Virus record (IMG/VR): IMGVR_UViG_3300042197_004513
Coordinates: 1 to 21,312 of that record
DNA from: a virus
Length of the DNA stretch: 21,312 nucleotides
Direction: 5' to 3' (one strand)
Made by a program: the position numbers and the translations under genes. Below are positions 13,172 to 20,484 of the stretch, piece after piece; the first letter of the stretch is position 1, and each line of letters starts with the position of its first letter. The notes under the pieces were generated by a model. The model ran no database searches. It saw nothing but the letters and a program-made list of their open reading frames with translations, and was not told the DNA's origin.

Positions 13172-14175
13172 TAAAAATACAATTTATATTTGGCAATCAA
13201 GGAACTGAAGTTTCAGAGCCACAGCCATTACTGAAATACAATTTAGAAAAATATTACATCAAAATCGTAAAAAAAAATCCAGATTTGTTATTTATACATA
13301 ACAGATTGTTAAACAACAGTCATTCAAAAATACCAAAGGTAATTGTTGAGCGAGCAGATTCATCCGTGATATTTCATGAGCAGGTAAGAGAGCTAATTAG
13401 AGACGATAAAACACTTGCAATAATTAAGACTACAGCCACACATGATAAATCATTAAACAATTCTTTAAAGTGCAATAGAAGATATCATTGTTATATTATA
13501 AATCAATTTGCCAATATATTAGAAAATGAACCAACAAAAAATTTTTTAGACGAAAAAAGTTTGAAAAAAATACATTGTTTAATACCGACATCTGTTCAAA
13601 ATAGATTTTATTGGTATAAAGAACAACCTCCAAAAAAAAATAAACCTATAGATGTTTCTTTTGTTGGTGTAACTAGTTACCCAAACATAAAAGGAATTAA
13701 TGTTATGGATTGGCATAGAAATAAACTTGTAGAAGAATTAAAAAAAATCAATGGAATAAATTTATTTTATGTTACTTCAGAAGCTGGCAAATCACATCCA
13801 TTGAAAGAATTTGATTACAAAAATGTTGTACAAAAAAGTAAGATAATTATCTCGCCTTGGGGCATGGGAGAATGGAATTATAGAGACTTTCATGCCATGT
13901 ATCAAAATTGCATACTTATTAAGCCAGATAGCAGCCATGTAGAATGTTATCCAGTTGACATATTTGCAAACAATGAAAGGTATGTTCCATGTAAAATAGA
14001 TTTCTCAAATCTAAAGCAAAAAATAGAATCTATTCTAGATGAATATAAAAAATATCAAACAATGATGGAAAAAAATCGTGATGATTTAGTAAAATCTTGG
14101 GATTTTCAAAAACTATCAGAAGAATTTGCTTTTTTTGTTTTCAACATTATTGAACCAAAAAAGATGTTTTTATGA
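13168..14175 (+). CDS. GT-B / exostosin-like glycosyltransferase
   Basis: The 335-residue protein has a Rossmann-like N-terminal half with strands at DLLFIHNRLL and PKVIVERADSS. The second half carries the typical nucleotide-sugar site of CgeB/exostosin-type transferases: VSFVGVTSYPN, then KSKIIISPWGMGEWNYRDFHAMYQ, and CILIKPDSSHVECYP, with Glu and Gly residues placed as in GT-B donors. A helical tail (DDLVKSWDFQKLSEEF) follows. Donor and acceptor are unknown. It overlaps the neighbouring genes by 4 bp on each side (ATGA), so three genes are translated as a unit. Confidence 0.75.
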   Translation: MIKIQFIFGNQGTEVSEPQPLLKYNLEKYYIKIVKKNPDLLFIHNRLLNNSHSKIPKVIVERADSSVIFHEQVRELIRDDKTLAIIKTTATHDKSLNNSLKCNRRYHCYIINQFANILENEPTKNFLDEKSLKKIHCLIPTSVQNRFYWYKEQPPKKNKPIDVSFVGVTSYPNIKGINVMDWHRNKLVEELKKINGINLFYVTSEAGKSHPLKEFDYKNVVQKSKIIISPWGMGEWNYRDFHAMYQNCILIKPDSSHVECYPVDIFANNERYVPCKIDFSNLKQKIESILDEYKKYQTMMEKNRDDLVKSWDFQKLSEEFAFFVFNIIEPKKMFL

Positions 14176-14882
14176 AAAAATTAAAATATTTAGTAACAGG
14201 AACAGGAAGAAGTGGAACAGTTTACATGTCTAGACTATTGACCAATATGGGTATAATGTGCGGACATGAATCCATTTTTACTCCCCTTGGATTTGAAGAA
14301 GCAAAAAACAGAATTAAAAATCCACAACTTATTAGAACAAGTAAAGTTTCAATGATGGATAAAGGATTTTTATTTGATTCAAATATTCAAATTGCAGAAT
14401 CAAGCTATATGGCGGCTCCATACATAAATCAAGAAATTTTAAAAAATACAAAAATAATACATGTTATGAGAAATCCAATTAAATCTATAAGTTCTACTTA
14501 CTATGATGCAAATTTTTTTGCTGCAAACAATCAAGGAGGAAAAAAATACGCAAATTTTGTTGAATCACATTTACCTGAACTTAAAAACATAAACAATAGA
14601 TTAGAAAAAAACATTAAATACTATTTGCTTTGGAATGAAATGATACAAGAAAAATGCAAAAATGCTAATTTTATTCTGCACAAAATAGAATTGGGAATAA
14701 CCAAAGAACTCTTAGATTTTCTTGGTGTCGAAAACAATAAAAATATATTTCTAAGCAATAAAATAAATTGTTGGAATAAAAGAAAAAGAGACATTTGTTT
14801 TGATGAAATCCAAGACTTTGAAATTAAAAAAAGACTAGCTCAATTTATGAAAAAATTTAGTTATCACAACATTTTATATTAG
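14172..14882 (+). CDS. PAPS-dependent sulfotransferase-like protein
   Basis: The 236-residue protein opens with the 5'-phosphosulfate-binding loop of sulfotransferases (YLVTGTGRSGTVYMSRLL, residues 6-23). It later has the 3'-phosphate-binding strand-loop KIIHVMRNPIKSISSTYY, the standard pair for PAPS binding. The helix YYLLWNEMI and the end FSYHNILY match small prokaryotic and phage sulfotransferases. It would transfer a sulfuryl group to a sugar or other acceptor, consistent with the preceding glycosyltransferase to which it is coupled by ATGA. PAPS would come from the host. Confidence 0.85.
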   Translation: MKKLKYLVTGTGRSGTVYMSRLLTNMGIMCGHESIFTPLGFEEAKNRIKNPQLIRTSKVSMMDKGFLFDSNIQIAESSYMAAPYINQEILKNTKIIHVMRNPIKSISSTYYDANFFAANNQGGKKYANFVESHLPELKNINNRLEKNIKYYLLWNEMIQEKCKNANFILHKIELGITKELLDFLGVENNKNIFLSNKINCWNKRKRDICFDEIQDFEIKKRLAQFMKKFSYHNILY

Positions 14883-14903
14883 ATTTGTGTATAGCAACTT
14901 TAA

Positions 14904-15548
14904 TCATTTAACATATTTATTCATATTCTCCCACATCTCAACATCCTCACAATAATACTTATTTATCCTCTCAACCTGCTCTGATGTCAAAACAGGCTTC
15001 ACATTCTTTCCCTCATTAACTTTAGGCAATGGCCATTCCAATTCAGCATCCTTGCATAATTGCTCTAATTCACAAGGAAACTTGTATATTTTTGTAATTC
15101 CCGCTATCAACCATGATTGCTTGATGAAATGTGTGTTATTTCTTATTTTTATAGGCAAAGATTCTAAAACATATTCCTGATCATCACTTTCCAATCCCGT
15201 CAATAATCTATCAATGTCCTGACCCAAATATGAAGCACCCGACAAAAAACGATCAACAGGATCACGAAACAATAACAAAACAGTTGACTTGGGTTCTCTT
15301 GTTATTGTACACAAATTCTGCCAAAATGAAATAGAATCATTCATGTCAGAACGAAACATCCTCTGAAAACTTTCAGGCAATGATGCCTTGAATTCATCAC
15401 TAAATTGTGACCAGTTTTTTTCATATTCATCCAAAACCCTTTGCAAACGCTCTGGATGATACTTCCTAACAATAGATGATGCCAAGGCCGATGAAGCAAC
15501 CTTGGCATTAAATGCTATACAACAATGTGGCAACTCAAAATACTGCAT
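14904..15548 (-). CDS. Carbohydrate sulfotransferase-like protein (Sulfotransfer_2 type)
   Basis: The 214-residue protein shows the other main sulfotransferase layout: an early loop CCIAFNAKVASSALASSI (9-26), equivalent to the F-x-x-x-PKVAsts motif of carbohydrate sulfotransferases, and LLLFRDPVDRFLSGASYL (91-108) for the 3'-phosphate of PAPS. The C-terminal VERINKYYCEDVEMWENM is the usual ending, I-x-x-x-Y-x-x-D-x-x. It is not closely similar to the sulfotransferase at 14172 and faces it convergently. It has an AAGG ribosome-binding site. The acceptor may be a glycan made by the island. Confidence 0.85.
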   Translation of the reverse strand: MQYFELPHCCIAFNAKVASSALASSIVRKYHPERLQRVLDEYEKNWSQFSDEFKASLPESFQRMFRSDMNDSISFWQNLCTITREPKSTVLLLFRDPVDRFLSGASYLGQDIDRLLTGLESDDQEYVLESLPIKIRNNTHFIKQSWLIAGITKIYKFPCELEQLCKDAELEWPLPKVNEGKNVKPVLTSEQVERINKYYCEDVEMWENMNKYVK

Positions 15549-15577
15549 ACCTTAAATGAGTTGCTTATATTCAAATT

Positions 15578-15916
15578 TTAGCCATTAGAAGGAGCAACAG
15601 GTGCTGGTGCTGGTGCTGGTGCTGGTGCTGGCTCAACAGGAGCAGGAGCAACTGGTGCTGGTGCTGGTGCAGGCTCAACAGGAGCAGGAGCAACTGGTGC
15701 TGGTGCAGGCTCAACAGGAGCAGGAGCAACTGGTGCTGGTGCAGGCGAACCTACCATCTCAATTTCAGCCTTGGGATTAGCCTTCTTGAAACGCTCAACA
15801 CACTTTTCCAAACCCCCAGCCCTATCAACTACTTCCTTTGACCACTTGGAAATAATATTGTCTTCCTTGTCCATAACAACATAATGAGTTTCTTCTGTTT
15901 TAACCTTGAACTTCAT
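15578..15916 (-). CDS. Small protein with Ala/Pro/Val/Glu repeat tail
   Basis: The 112-residue protein has a compact first half (MKFKVKTEETHYVVMDKEDN through AEIEMVGS), probably a small beta/alpha domain, and a tail of PAPAPVAPAPVEPA repeats ending APSNG. Such rod-like Ala/Pro tails often act as spacers or linkers. It has a strong GGAG ribosome-binding site and overlaps the preceding gene by 17 bp. Function unknown. Confidence 0.8.
   Translation of the reverse strand: MKFKVKTEETHYVVMDKEDNIISKWSKEVVDRAGGLEKCVERFKKANPKAEIEMVGSPAPAPVAPAPVEPAPAPVAPAPVEPAPAPAPVAPAPVEPAPAPAPAPAPVAPSNG
15597..15748. repeat. Imperfect 30-36-bp and 6-bp tandem repeats encoding APAPV...EP
   Basis: On the plus strand the unit GGCTCAACAGGAGCAGGAGC followed by AACTGGTGCTGGTGCA recurs three times. 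At one end a simple GGTGCT (6-bp) array expands it. All lengths are multiples of three, so copy number can vary in frame. Confidence 0.8.
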
Positions 15917-16310
15917 TTTTAGGTCTCCTTTTCACATGATAAATGCTATCTTTTTCTTCACATTCAAATCCATAGTATTTATACCATTTCAATAATCTTT
16001 CCAAATCCAATCCTGTATAAAACTTGCCATCACCAATAACAGATGGGCCAACAACATTAGGCTGCGCCTTTCCTGTTATCACTATACCATGCCCATCAGC
16101 TAAACTACAAAGAAATACTAATGTTCTATTTGCACCTATTCCATCAAAAGAAATTATATTCTGTACCCTAAATTCATCTGGCTCTATAAACCTACACTTC
16201 AAAAGTGTTGTTCCATGCTTGTAGTGATATCCAGAAAATTCCCCATGTGTCCAATGATGTCCACATGGGGCGCAATTTCTTTCAAACTCTTCCCTAAAAT
16301 GAATTATCAA
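15900..16310 (-). CDS. Unknown small protein, TTG start
   Basis: The 136-residue reading frame contains no internal Met, so the TTG at 16310 is the only sensible start. It overlaps the TGA stop of the upstream tagged gene (TTGA), a coupling that makes it credible. The protein has a His/Cys-rich N-terminus (NCAPCGHHWTHGEF), a beta-rich centre and a Tyr-rich helix followed by YYGFECEEKDSIYHVKRR. The last part looks faintly like the C-terminal strand of GNAT acetyltransferases, but this is too weak for a call. Confidence 0.7.
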   Translation of the reverse strand: MIIHFREEFERNCAPCGHHWTHGEFSGYHYKHGTTLLKCRFIEPDEFRVQNIISFDGIGANRTLVFLCSLADGHGIVITGKAQPNVVGPSVIGDGKFYTGLDLERLLKWYKYYGFECEEKDSIYHVKRRPKNEVQG

Positions 16311-16654
16311 GGTGTGTAATCACTTGTGAACAATGATGAAGGACTCTTGATTACAATAAAATCAACATCCCTCTTCTTTGCACCATCAATCTCAAAACTC
16401 TCCACAAGACCATCACCATCAAGATTCTTGGTAATACCATATGACTTGCCAGAACAAAGAATTGTCAAATTCTCAGGCAAATCCTTGATGTCTGATGGCA
16501 AATCAATAGTGGCAGTTCCACCATCAAGGTAAATCTTACCATGAAAAACAACATGAGGATCAAGCAAAGATTGATACTGATCACGATTATTTCCCGGACC
16601 ACGGGTAGCTCCCGCTGATCCCGGCCCAACTCCCGTAACTGATGTGGCTCCCAT
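16307..16654 (-). CDS. Third MGAT-tagged virion-type protein
   Basis: The ATG at 16654 gives 115 residues starting MGATSVTGVGPGSAGATRG, clearly the same N-terminal tag as in the proteins starting at 2338 and 2898. The rest is unrelated in detail: a Gly/Asn linker, then VFHGKIYLDGGTATIDLPSD and FIVIKSPSSLFTSD, a small beta structure. A longer frame from 16702 is rejected because it crosses the late promoter. A GGGGGGAAATATT leader supplies the ribosome-binding site. It heads a minus-strand group continuing to 15578 by coupled or overlapping genes, probably expressed late. Confidence 0.8.
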   Translation of the reverse strand: MGATSVTGVGPGSAGATRGPGNNRDQYQSLLDPHVVFHGKIYLDGGTATIDLPSDIKDLPENLTILCSGKSYGITKNLDGDGLVESFEIDGAKKRDVDFIVIKSPSSLFTSDYTP

Positions 16655-16687
16655 AATATTTCCCCCCAAATAAAATACAGACAAACT

Positions 16688-16695
16688 ATTTATAA
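16688..16695 (-). promoter_or_regulatory. T4-type late promoter element TATAAATA
   Basis: An exact consensus octamer on the minus strand, 34 nt upstream of the ATG at 16654. It implies a leader of roughly 28 nt carrying the G-rich ribosome-binding site. Confidence 0.65.
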
Positions 16696-16742
16696 CTTCC
16701 AATCAAGAATTCATTATCTATTCTGGTGAAATTTATTCCAAA

Positions 16743-17012
16743 TCACCTATTCACTATTTTTTTGCAAAAAACCTCATTGCCACTCAAATCAAATGCAACA
16801 ATCTCTATTTCAGGAACATCAAATTTCATTCTCTTAAACTGCTCAATCAAAATATTTCCATAATCCAAAGCCTCTCTTATCATCTGACAAATAAAATCAC
16901 GATTTTTTCCAACATAACCATTAGACAAATCAAAGTCATCAGTTTGTACAAACCTTCCATTCTCAGTAAAACGAAGTTTGTACTCACGAATTGAAATTTC
17001 ACCAAATGCCAT
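16743..17012 (-). CDS. Small unknown protein, paralog of the gene at 17122
   Basis: The 89-residue protein MAFGEISIREYKLRF... aligns with its upstream neighbour: REYKLRFTENGRFVQ against GRYQIRFRNGRFVVI, and the helix-strand ICQM...IEQFKRMKFDVPEIEIVAFD against ICQMRLLMEEYRKAKLDMPIFEIVGFD. The shared core is a strand with NGRFV, a helix starting ICQM, and a final strand EIV-F-D. I do not recognise the family. An AGGA ribosome-binding site precedes the ATG. Confidence 0.75.
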   Translation of the reverse strand: MAFGEISIREYKLRFTENGRFVQTDDFDLSNGYVGKNRDFICQMIREALDYGNILIEQFKRMKFDVPEIEIVAFDLSGNEVFCKKIVNR

Positions 17013-17013
17013 A

Positions 17014-17121
17014 ACTAAGTCCTATCACCAAGAAATTGATAGAATTGTACCAAAAGGAACTCCAACTCAAAACATGAGTCCAGAAGAAATGAACAAATTC
17101 ATTGCAAGCCTTAACCAATAA
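17014..17121 (+). pseudogene. Possible plus-strand gene remnant between two paralogs
   Basis: The plus strand reads KSYHQEIDRIVPKGTPTQ followed by NMSPEEMNKFIASLNQ and a stop at 17119-17121. The composition and helical SPEEMNKFI tail look like the end of a real protein rather than chance. No good upstream start or ribosome-binding site exists: the only ATG is at 17074 (15 codons), and a TTG at 16978 lies inside the antisense gene. The stop abuts the end of the minus-strand gene at 17122 exactly. It may be the 3' remnant of a displaced gene or a very short gene. Confidence 0.35.
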
Positions 17122-17406
17122 TCAATTTGTGTATATGCTTATGACTTTTTCTTGACCATGATAATCAAAACCAACGATCTCAAAGATTGGCATATCTAAC
17201 TTTGCCTTTCTATACTCCTCCATCAATAAACGCATCTGACATATTGCCTGCTCATATACCAAAAAAACCAAAGGACGATCATCACAACCATAATTTGAAT
17301 CAGAATCAGATGTGTCACTTATTACCACAAACCTTCCATTCCTAAACCTAATTTGATACCTACCTATTTTTTCATCCCTTTCAAAAGTCTTTGACGCAAA
17401 TTTCAT
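17122..17406 (-). CDS. Small unknown protein, paralog of the gene at 16743
   Basis: The 94-residue protein MKFASKTFERDEKIGRYQIRF... shares the NGRFV strand, the ICQM helix and the (P)-x-x-EIV-x-FD strand with its downstream neighbour, pointing to tandem duplication. The two differ in the loop (an SDTSDSDSNYGCDDRP insertion here). No family is recognised. A GGTGA sequence 4 nt before the ATG may be the ribosome-binding site. Confidence 0.75.
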   Translation of the reverse strand: MKFASKTFERDEKIGRYQIRFRNGRFVVISDTSDSDSNYGCDDRPLVFLVYEQAICQMRLLMEEYRKAKLDMPIFEIVGFDYHGQEKVISIYTN

Positions 17407-17481
17407 GAAATCACCAAAAGCATTTCTAAAAACAATAACATCAATTCAATTAATTTCAAGCAAAATTTTCAATTATCGACC

Positions 17482-18120
17482 TCAACCTATATGCCTGACA
17501 TATCCACTTTCCTTACACTTACCAGCCCTATATCCTAAATTCTTATAAAAATTAGAAGAATTCGTTTCTGTACGAATACCAGCATCACCAAACCTAGAAT
17601 AGCTACCTATCTTTTTATTATTCTCATAATGAATCAAACTAGGATTCCATGTGAATCCATGCCACCTACCAAGATATCCTAAACTCATCAAACGATACTC
17701 AATTCCATCACCAATAACAAAAACTTCTTCCTCTATAGGATGACCATTGGTGTCTCCATCCGCTCTCAACCAAACAAGCAATATACTACTATCCCTCAAA
17801 ACTTCCATAGAATACTCTATAAAACCACTATCGTAAAATTCCCAATCCTCCTCCATATGAAAAATATATTCGCTATCAACATAAGAATATGCCTTGTCTA
17901 TACTCTTAGGCTGACCTATATTCTCTTCATTGTAAATCAATAAAATTTCTAAATCAGGATACAACTCTTTTACAAAATCATTGATACCAACATAACCAGA
18001 ATCCTCTATTATAATGTATTTTTTAATTGGATATGTGTTATATTTTACAAAAGAATCAAATGCAATCCTAAGCGAATCTGACCTGTTGCAAGCAGTTATT
18101 ACAACAGTTACATCATTCAT
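17482..18120 (-). CDS. Family 2 glycosyltransferase
   Basis: The 212-residue protein is a short GT2-type GT-A domain. It begins DVTVVITACNRSDSLRIAFD, then has IIIEDSG, YNEENIGQPKSIDKAY and the metal site YIFHMEEDWEF (about residues 89-99), where EED-W replaces the usual DxD, as seen in other viral and bacterial transferases. The acceptor side includes RWHGFTWNPSLIHY. It ends with a Lys/Arg-rich tail. It is the last gene of the coupled operon from 20319, overlapping the methyltransferase gene by 8 bp. Its presence in an operon with nuclease and DNA methylase genes hints at a DNA-related glycosylation, but this is inference. Confidence 0.85.
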   Translation of the reverse strand: MNDVTVVITACNRSDSLRIAFDSFVKYNTYPIKKYIIIEDSGYVGINDFVKELYPDLEILLIYNEENIGQPKSIDKAYSYVDSEYIFHMEEDWEFYDSGFIEYSMEVLRDSSILLVWLRADGDTNGHPIEEEVFVIGDGIEYRLMSLGYLGRWHGFTWNPSLIHYENNKKIGSYSRFGDAGIRTETNSSNFYKNLGYRAGKCKESGYVRHIG

Positions 18121-18790
18121 TTGATCCTAACCAAACATATTCCTTGTAAACTTTTCTGTTGCCCCTTGACTCAGTCAATGATACAAATGGCAACCAATCT
18201 GCTCCATCAGACTCACACACTATTACTTGACCATTTCTCTCTCTACACCAATCTCCCAACTTATTGTAATCAATGTTCTTACTGCTGTATTTGTAATATT
18301 TGCCACCAACAAAGTAAGGTGGGTCAATAAACCATGTGGCCTCACAATTCGCCACATCACGATAATCACCAATATCAACCTTCCAATGCCTTATCTTGTC
18401 AAGATTGTCAGCAATAAACTGCAATTTGTAATCCTGCGTATTTGGTCTTACTACTGTTTTCCACCTTGATGCTGTTTTTTTAGGCATAGTAGGCGATCCT
18501 ACTATGATAAAACCAACCAAATCCTTTCTTTCCTGACAATCCCATACAAAGTCATCAGTATTTTGACCACACTTCAATCTTCTTGTTGATAAAATGTCAT
18601 TCTTACTGCACTTCTGCAACCATTTCCACAAATTCACTATCACTTCATACTTTTCAATCAAATGCACTTCACGATCCCAATACAAAAAAGAATATTGAGC
18701 AGTACCAGCAAATGGCTCTATTATCTTTTCATACCTTGGAACAGGATATTTATTTGCTACCTTTGCCTTGCTTCCATAATATCCCCACAT
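18113..18790 (-). CDS. D12-class DNA adenine N6-methyltransferase (Dam-like)
   Basis: The 225-residue protein has the D12 order: N-terminal MWGYYGSKAK (GSK site), AdoMet motif I IIEPFAGTAQYS (23-34), then the catalytic DPPY motif at 156-159 (TWFIDPPYFVGGKYY). LGDWCRERNGQVIVCESDGADWLPF follows as in Dam-type enzymes. It is slightly shorter than typical Dam proteins (about 260-280), with a reduced target-recognition region, so the recognised sequence cannot be predicted. The start overlaps the stop of the nuclease gene (TAATG). It could protect phage DNA from host cleavage or from the linked nuclease. Confidence 0.9.
   Translation of the reverse strand: MWGYYGSKAKVANKYPVPRYEKIIEPFAGTAQYSFLYWDREVHLIEKYEVIVNLWKWLQKCSKNDILSTRRLKCGQNTDDFVWDCQERKDLVGFIIVGSPTMPKKTASRWKTVVRPNTQDYKLQFIADNLDKIRHWKVDIGDYRDVANCEATWFIDPPYFVGGKYYKYSSKNIDYNKLGDWCRERNGQVIVCESDGADWLPFVSLTESRGNRKVYKEYVWLGSNE
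18485..18506. other. 9-bp perfect inverted repeat within the methyltransferase gene
   Basis: CATAGTAGG, a CGAT loop, and CCTACTATG. The loop region contains GATC (18495-18498). It encodes IIVGSPTMP. It may be chance or a regulatory hairpin or binding site. Confidence 0.5.
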
Positions 18791-20319
18791 TACTTACCTT
18801 TCTTCTTCGCATAATTAGCCTTCATCTTCTCAGAACGACAAGGCTTGCACATATTACAATAACCATCTCTCTTGCTCTTGTCAGGACTAAATTGCTCAAA
18901 TAACTTCACTTCCTTACACTTATTACACTCTTTCTTGCCCTCAGACTCATATGGATTCTCTTTCCTCAAAGTCAATTTAGGCTTGCTTCCAGCTATATGA
19001 CCACCTTCTCTCTCACATATGTATCGACCATTTCTAGCTATATTCTTCTCATATGTGAGCCTCAATGCAATGTGTACCTCATTACAGAAAGAACAAGGGA
19101 CTTCGATTGTTTTTGTTGCTACATGTTTTTGATAATGCTTTTTAACAGCCTCACATTTTCTTTTCTTTCTTTCTTCGACAAAGTCAGTATTATTTTGCAA
19201 TTCGGAAAGAAAGATATCAGCCCAACATGTGGCTTTATATTCAGATTCAAAATTTAATTCATTTTCTGTCCATATTTGAAACTTCCATCCATTTTTTTTG
19301 GCAATCTTTTTGTTGTCTTCTATTTGAATTTTACAAAATTCTAATCTTCTTTCTGGTTTTACCTCAATTATTGAAATTTCCCCAGATTTATATGTAACAA
19401 GAAAATCTATTATTCTCTCTCTACCATCAATTTCTTCTAGAACCTGAGTTGAATAAGAAATTACATTTTCATCAGCATCTAAAATTGTTGCCGCACGAAG
19501 TTCATAACTTGATTGAAAATAAATTGTTTTAGGATTTCCTTTTTTAGTTTCGTAAAATCCATGCCTTCTCGTAATAAAAGAATTTGTCACAACTTTTCTG
19601 AGTTTATAAATCCAACGCTTTTTTCCCGCATCAAATACTTGCACTAAACCTCTTTCTTCTGCCCATTGTTTTTCTGTCATTCCTTCTGGACAATTAACAT
19701 TTTGTTTCTTTTGACTTTGTTTGCTGTAGGCTTTTTCAATATTGTTGCGCTCAACATAAAAGTAATCAGGAGTTAGTTCACTTTCCAAAATAAAACCTAA
19801 CTTTTCATAAACAGTTCCCAAACTGTAACGATTATCACTAAAACTGATAATCTTGTCGATTCCTTGAGATTTAGCCCAAACAACAGAAGCATTAAATAAT
19901 TTACTGGCTCCACCGACAACCCTTATATTATTCTTAAAACACATCCTATCAAGCAAAACATCCTCGTTGTTACGATGATGTCTACCCAAAGAAAGAACGC
20001 CTAAAAGTTCATCTCCTTCAAATATTCCAAAAGCAGCTATGGCAAGACCATTTGATCCTTGGATATGATATTCATTACAGAATTTTCTCAACAAACTAGT
20101 TTCTATTGGTTTAACTTTACACTTTCTTGCAAAAACTGATCTCATGTTGTTGCTTGTGTATGAATTGATATGTGATTTGATTTGTTGTTCTCTTTTTATA
20201 AATTCATGCTTAAAGAATATAAATGAATTGGGATTTGTATTTCTTGCAGCCTCAAGTGCTTCTTTCGCCCAACTTTTATTTGCAGGCACTTCATTCACAA
20301 CAATAATGTTCGGTTGCAT
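18790..20319 (-). CDS. Multidomain nuclease: GNAT-like/PD-(D/E)XK/zinc-finger protein
   Basis: The start is the ATG at 20319 (ribosome-binding AGAGGTGT); an ATG at 20370 lies inside the promoter. The protein has 509 residues. Residues about 60-190 form a GNAT-like module (EYHIQGSNGLAIAAFGIFEG, GGASKLFNASVVW, ISFSDNRYSLGTVYEKLGF) known from phage homing-nuclease-associated proteins. Residues 268-350 look like a TnsA-like PD-(D/E)XK nuclease: SSYELRA (E273), RIIDFLVTY (D305), ISIIEVKPERR (E319, K321). Cys pairs follow (CSFC at 409-412, ICER at 434-437) and a C-terminal zinc ribbon CNKCKEVKLFEQF with YCNMCKPC. A restriction-like or homing role fits the coupled methyltransferase gene. Confidence 0.85.
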   Translation of the reverse strand: MQPNIIVVNEVPANKSWAKEALEAARNTNPNSFIFFKHEFIKREQQIKSHINSYTSNNMRSVFARKCKVKPIETSLLRKFCNEYHIQGSNGLAIAAFGIFEGDELLGVLSLGRHHRNNEDVLLDRMCFKNNIRVVGGASKLFNASVVWAKSQGIDKIISFSDNRYSLGTVYEKLGFILESELTPDYFYVERNNIEKAYSKQSQKKQNVNCPEGMTEKQWAEERGLVQVFDAGKKRWIYKLRKVVTNSFITRRHGFYETKKGNPKTIYFQSSYELRAATILDADENVISYSTQVLEEIDGRERIIDFLVTYKSGEISIIEVKPERRLEFCKIQIEDNKKIAKKNGWKFQIWTENELNFESEYKATCWADIFLSELQNNTDFVEERKKRKCEAVKKHYQKHVATKTIEVPCSFCNEVHIALRLTYEKNIARNGRYICEREGGHIAGSKPKLTLRKENPYESEGKKECNKCKEVKLFEQFSPDKSKRDGYCNMCKPCRSEKMKANYAKKKGK

Positions 20320-20349
20320 ATTACACCTCTGTTTTTGCCCCACAAAGGT

Positions 20350-20378
20350 ATTATAGTAAGTAAATTTCATAAAATCAA
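20350..20378 (-). promoter_or_regulatory. Sigma-70-type promoter for the nuclease-methyltransferase operon
   Basis: On the minus strand TTGATT (20378-20373), 17 bp, then TATAAT (20355-20350). The -10 box is perfect, the -35 box matches 4 of 6 and the spacing is ideal. Initiation near 20343 gives a leader of about 24 nt to the ATG at 20319, containing its ribosome-binding site. Early host-polymerase expression is expected. A TATAAATT sequence at 20399-20392 could add a late start. Confidence 0.75.
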
Positions 20379-20424
20379 ATGTATTTTCAACAATTTATAA
20401 AAATCTTTTAGATGTGTGAAAAAG

Positions 20425-20453
20425 AGAAAACCCCGGTTTTTCCGGGGTTTTCT
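20425..20453 (-). terminator. Intrinsic terminator after the capsid gene
   Basis: A 12-bp stem (AGAAAACCCCGG with its complement) encloses a five-T loop. It is GC-rich at the tip of the stem and has A/T arms giving a T tract on either strand. It follows the capsid gene by about 30 nt and precedes the nuclease operon promoter, insulating the two. Confidence 0.85.
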
Positions 20454-20484
20454 TGTGTTTGTGATAGTAAGACTAGCGTAAAAT

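Noticed and set aside
18121-18903. Plus-strand frames over the methyltransferase and the nuclease C-terminus
   Set aside because: They are antisense to a gene with clear EPFAGT and DPPY motifs and read as His/Thr/Leu-rich noise.
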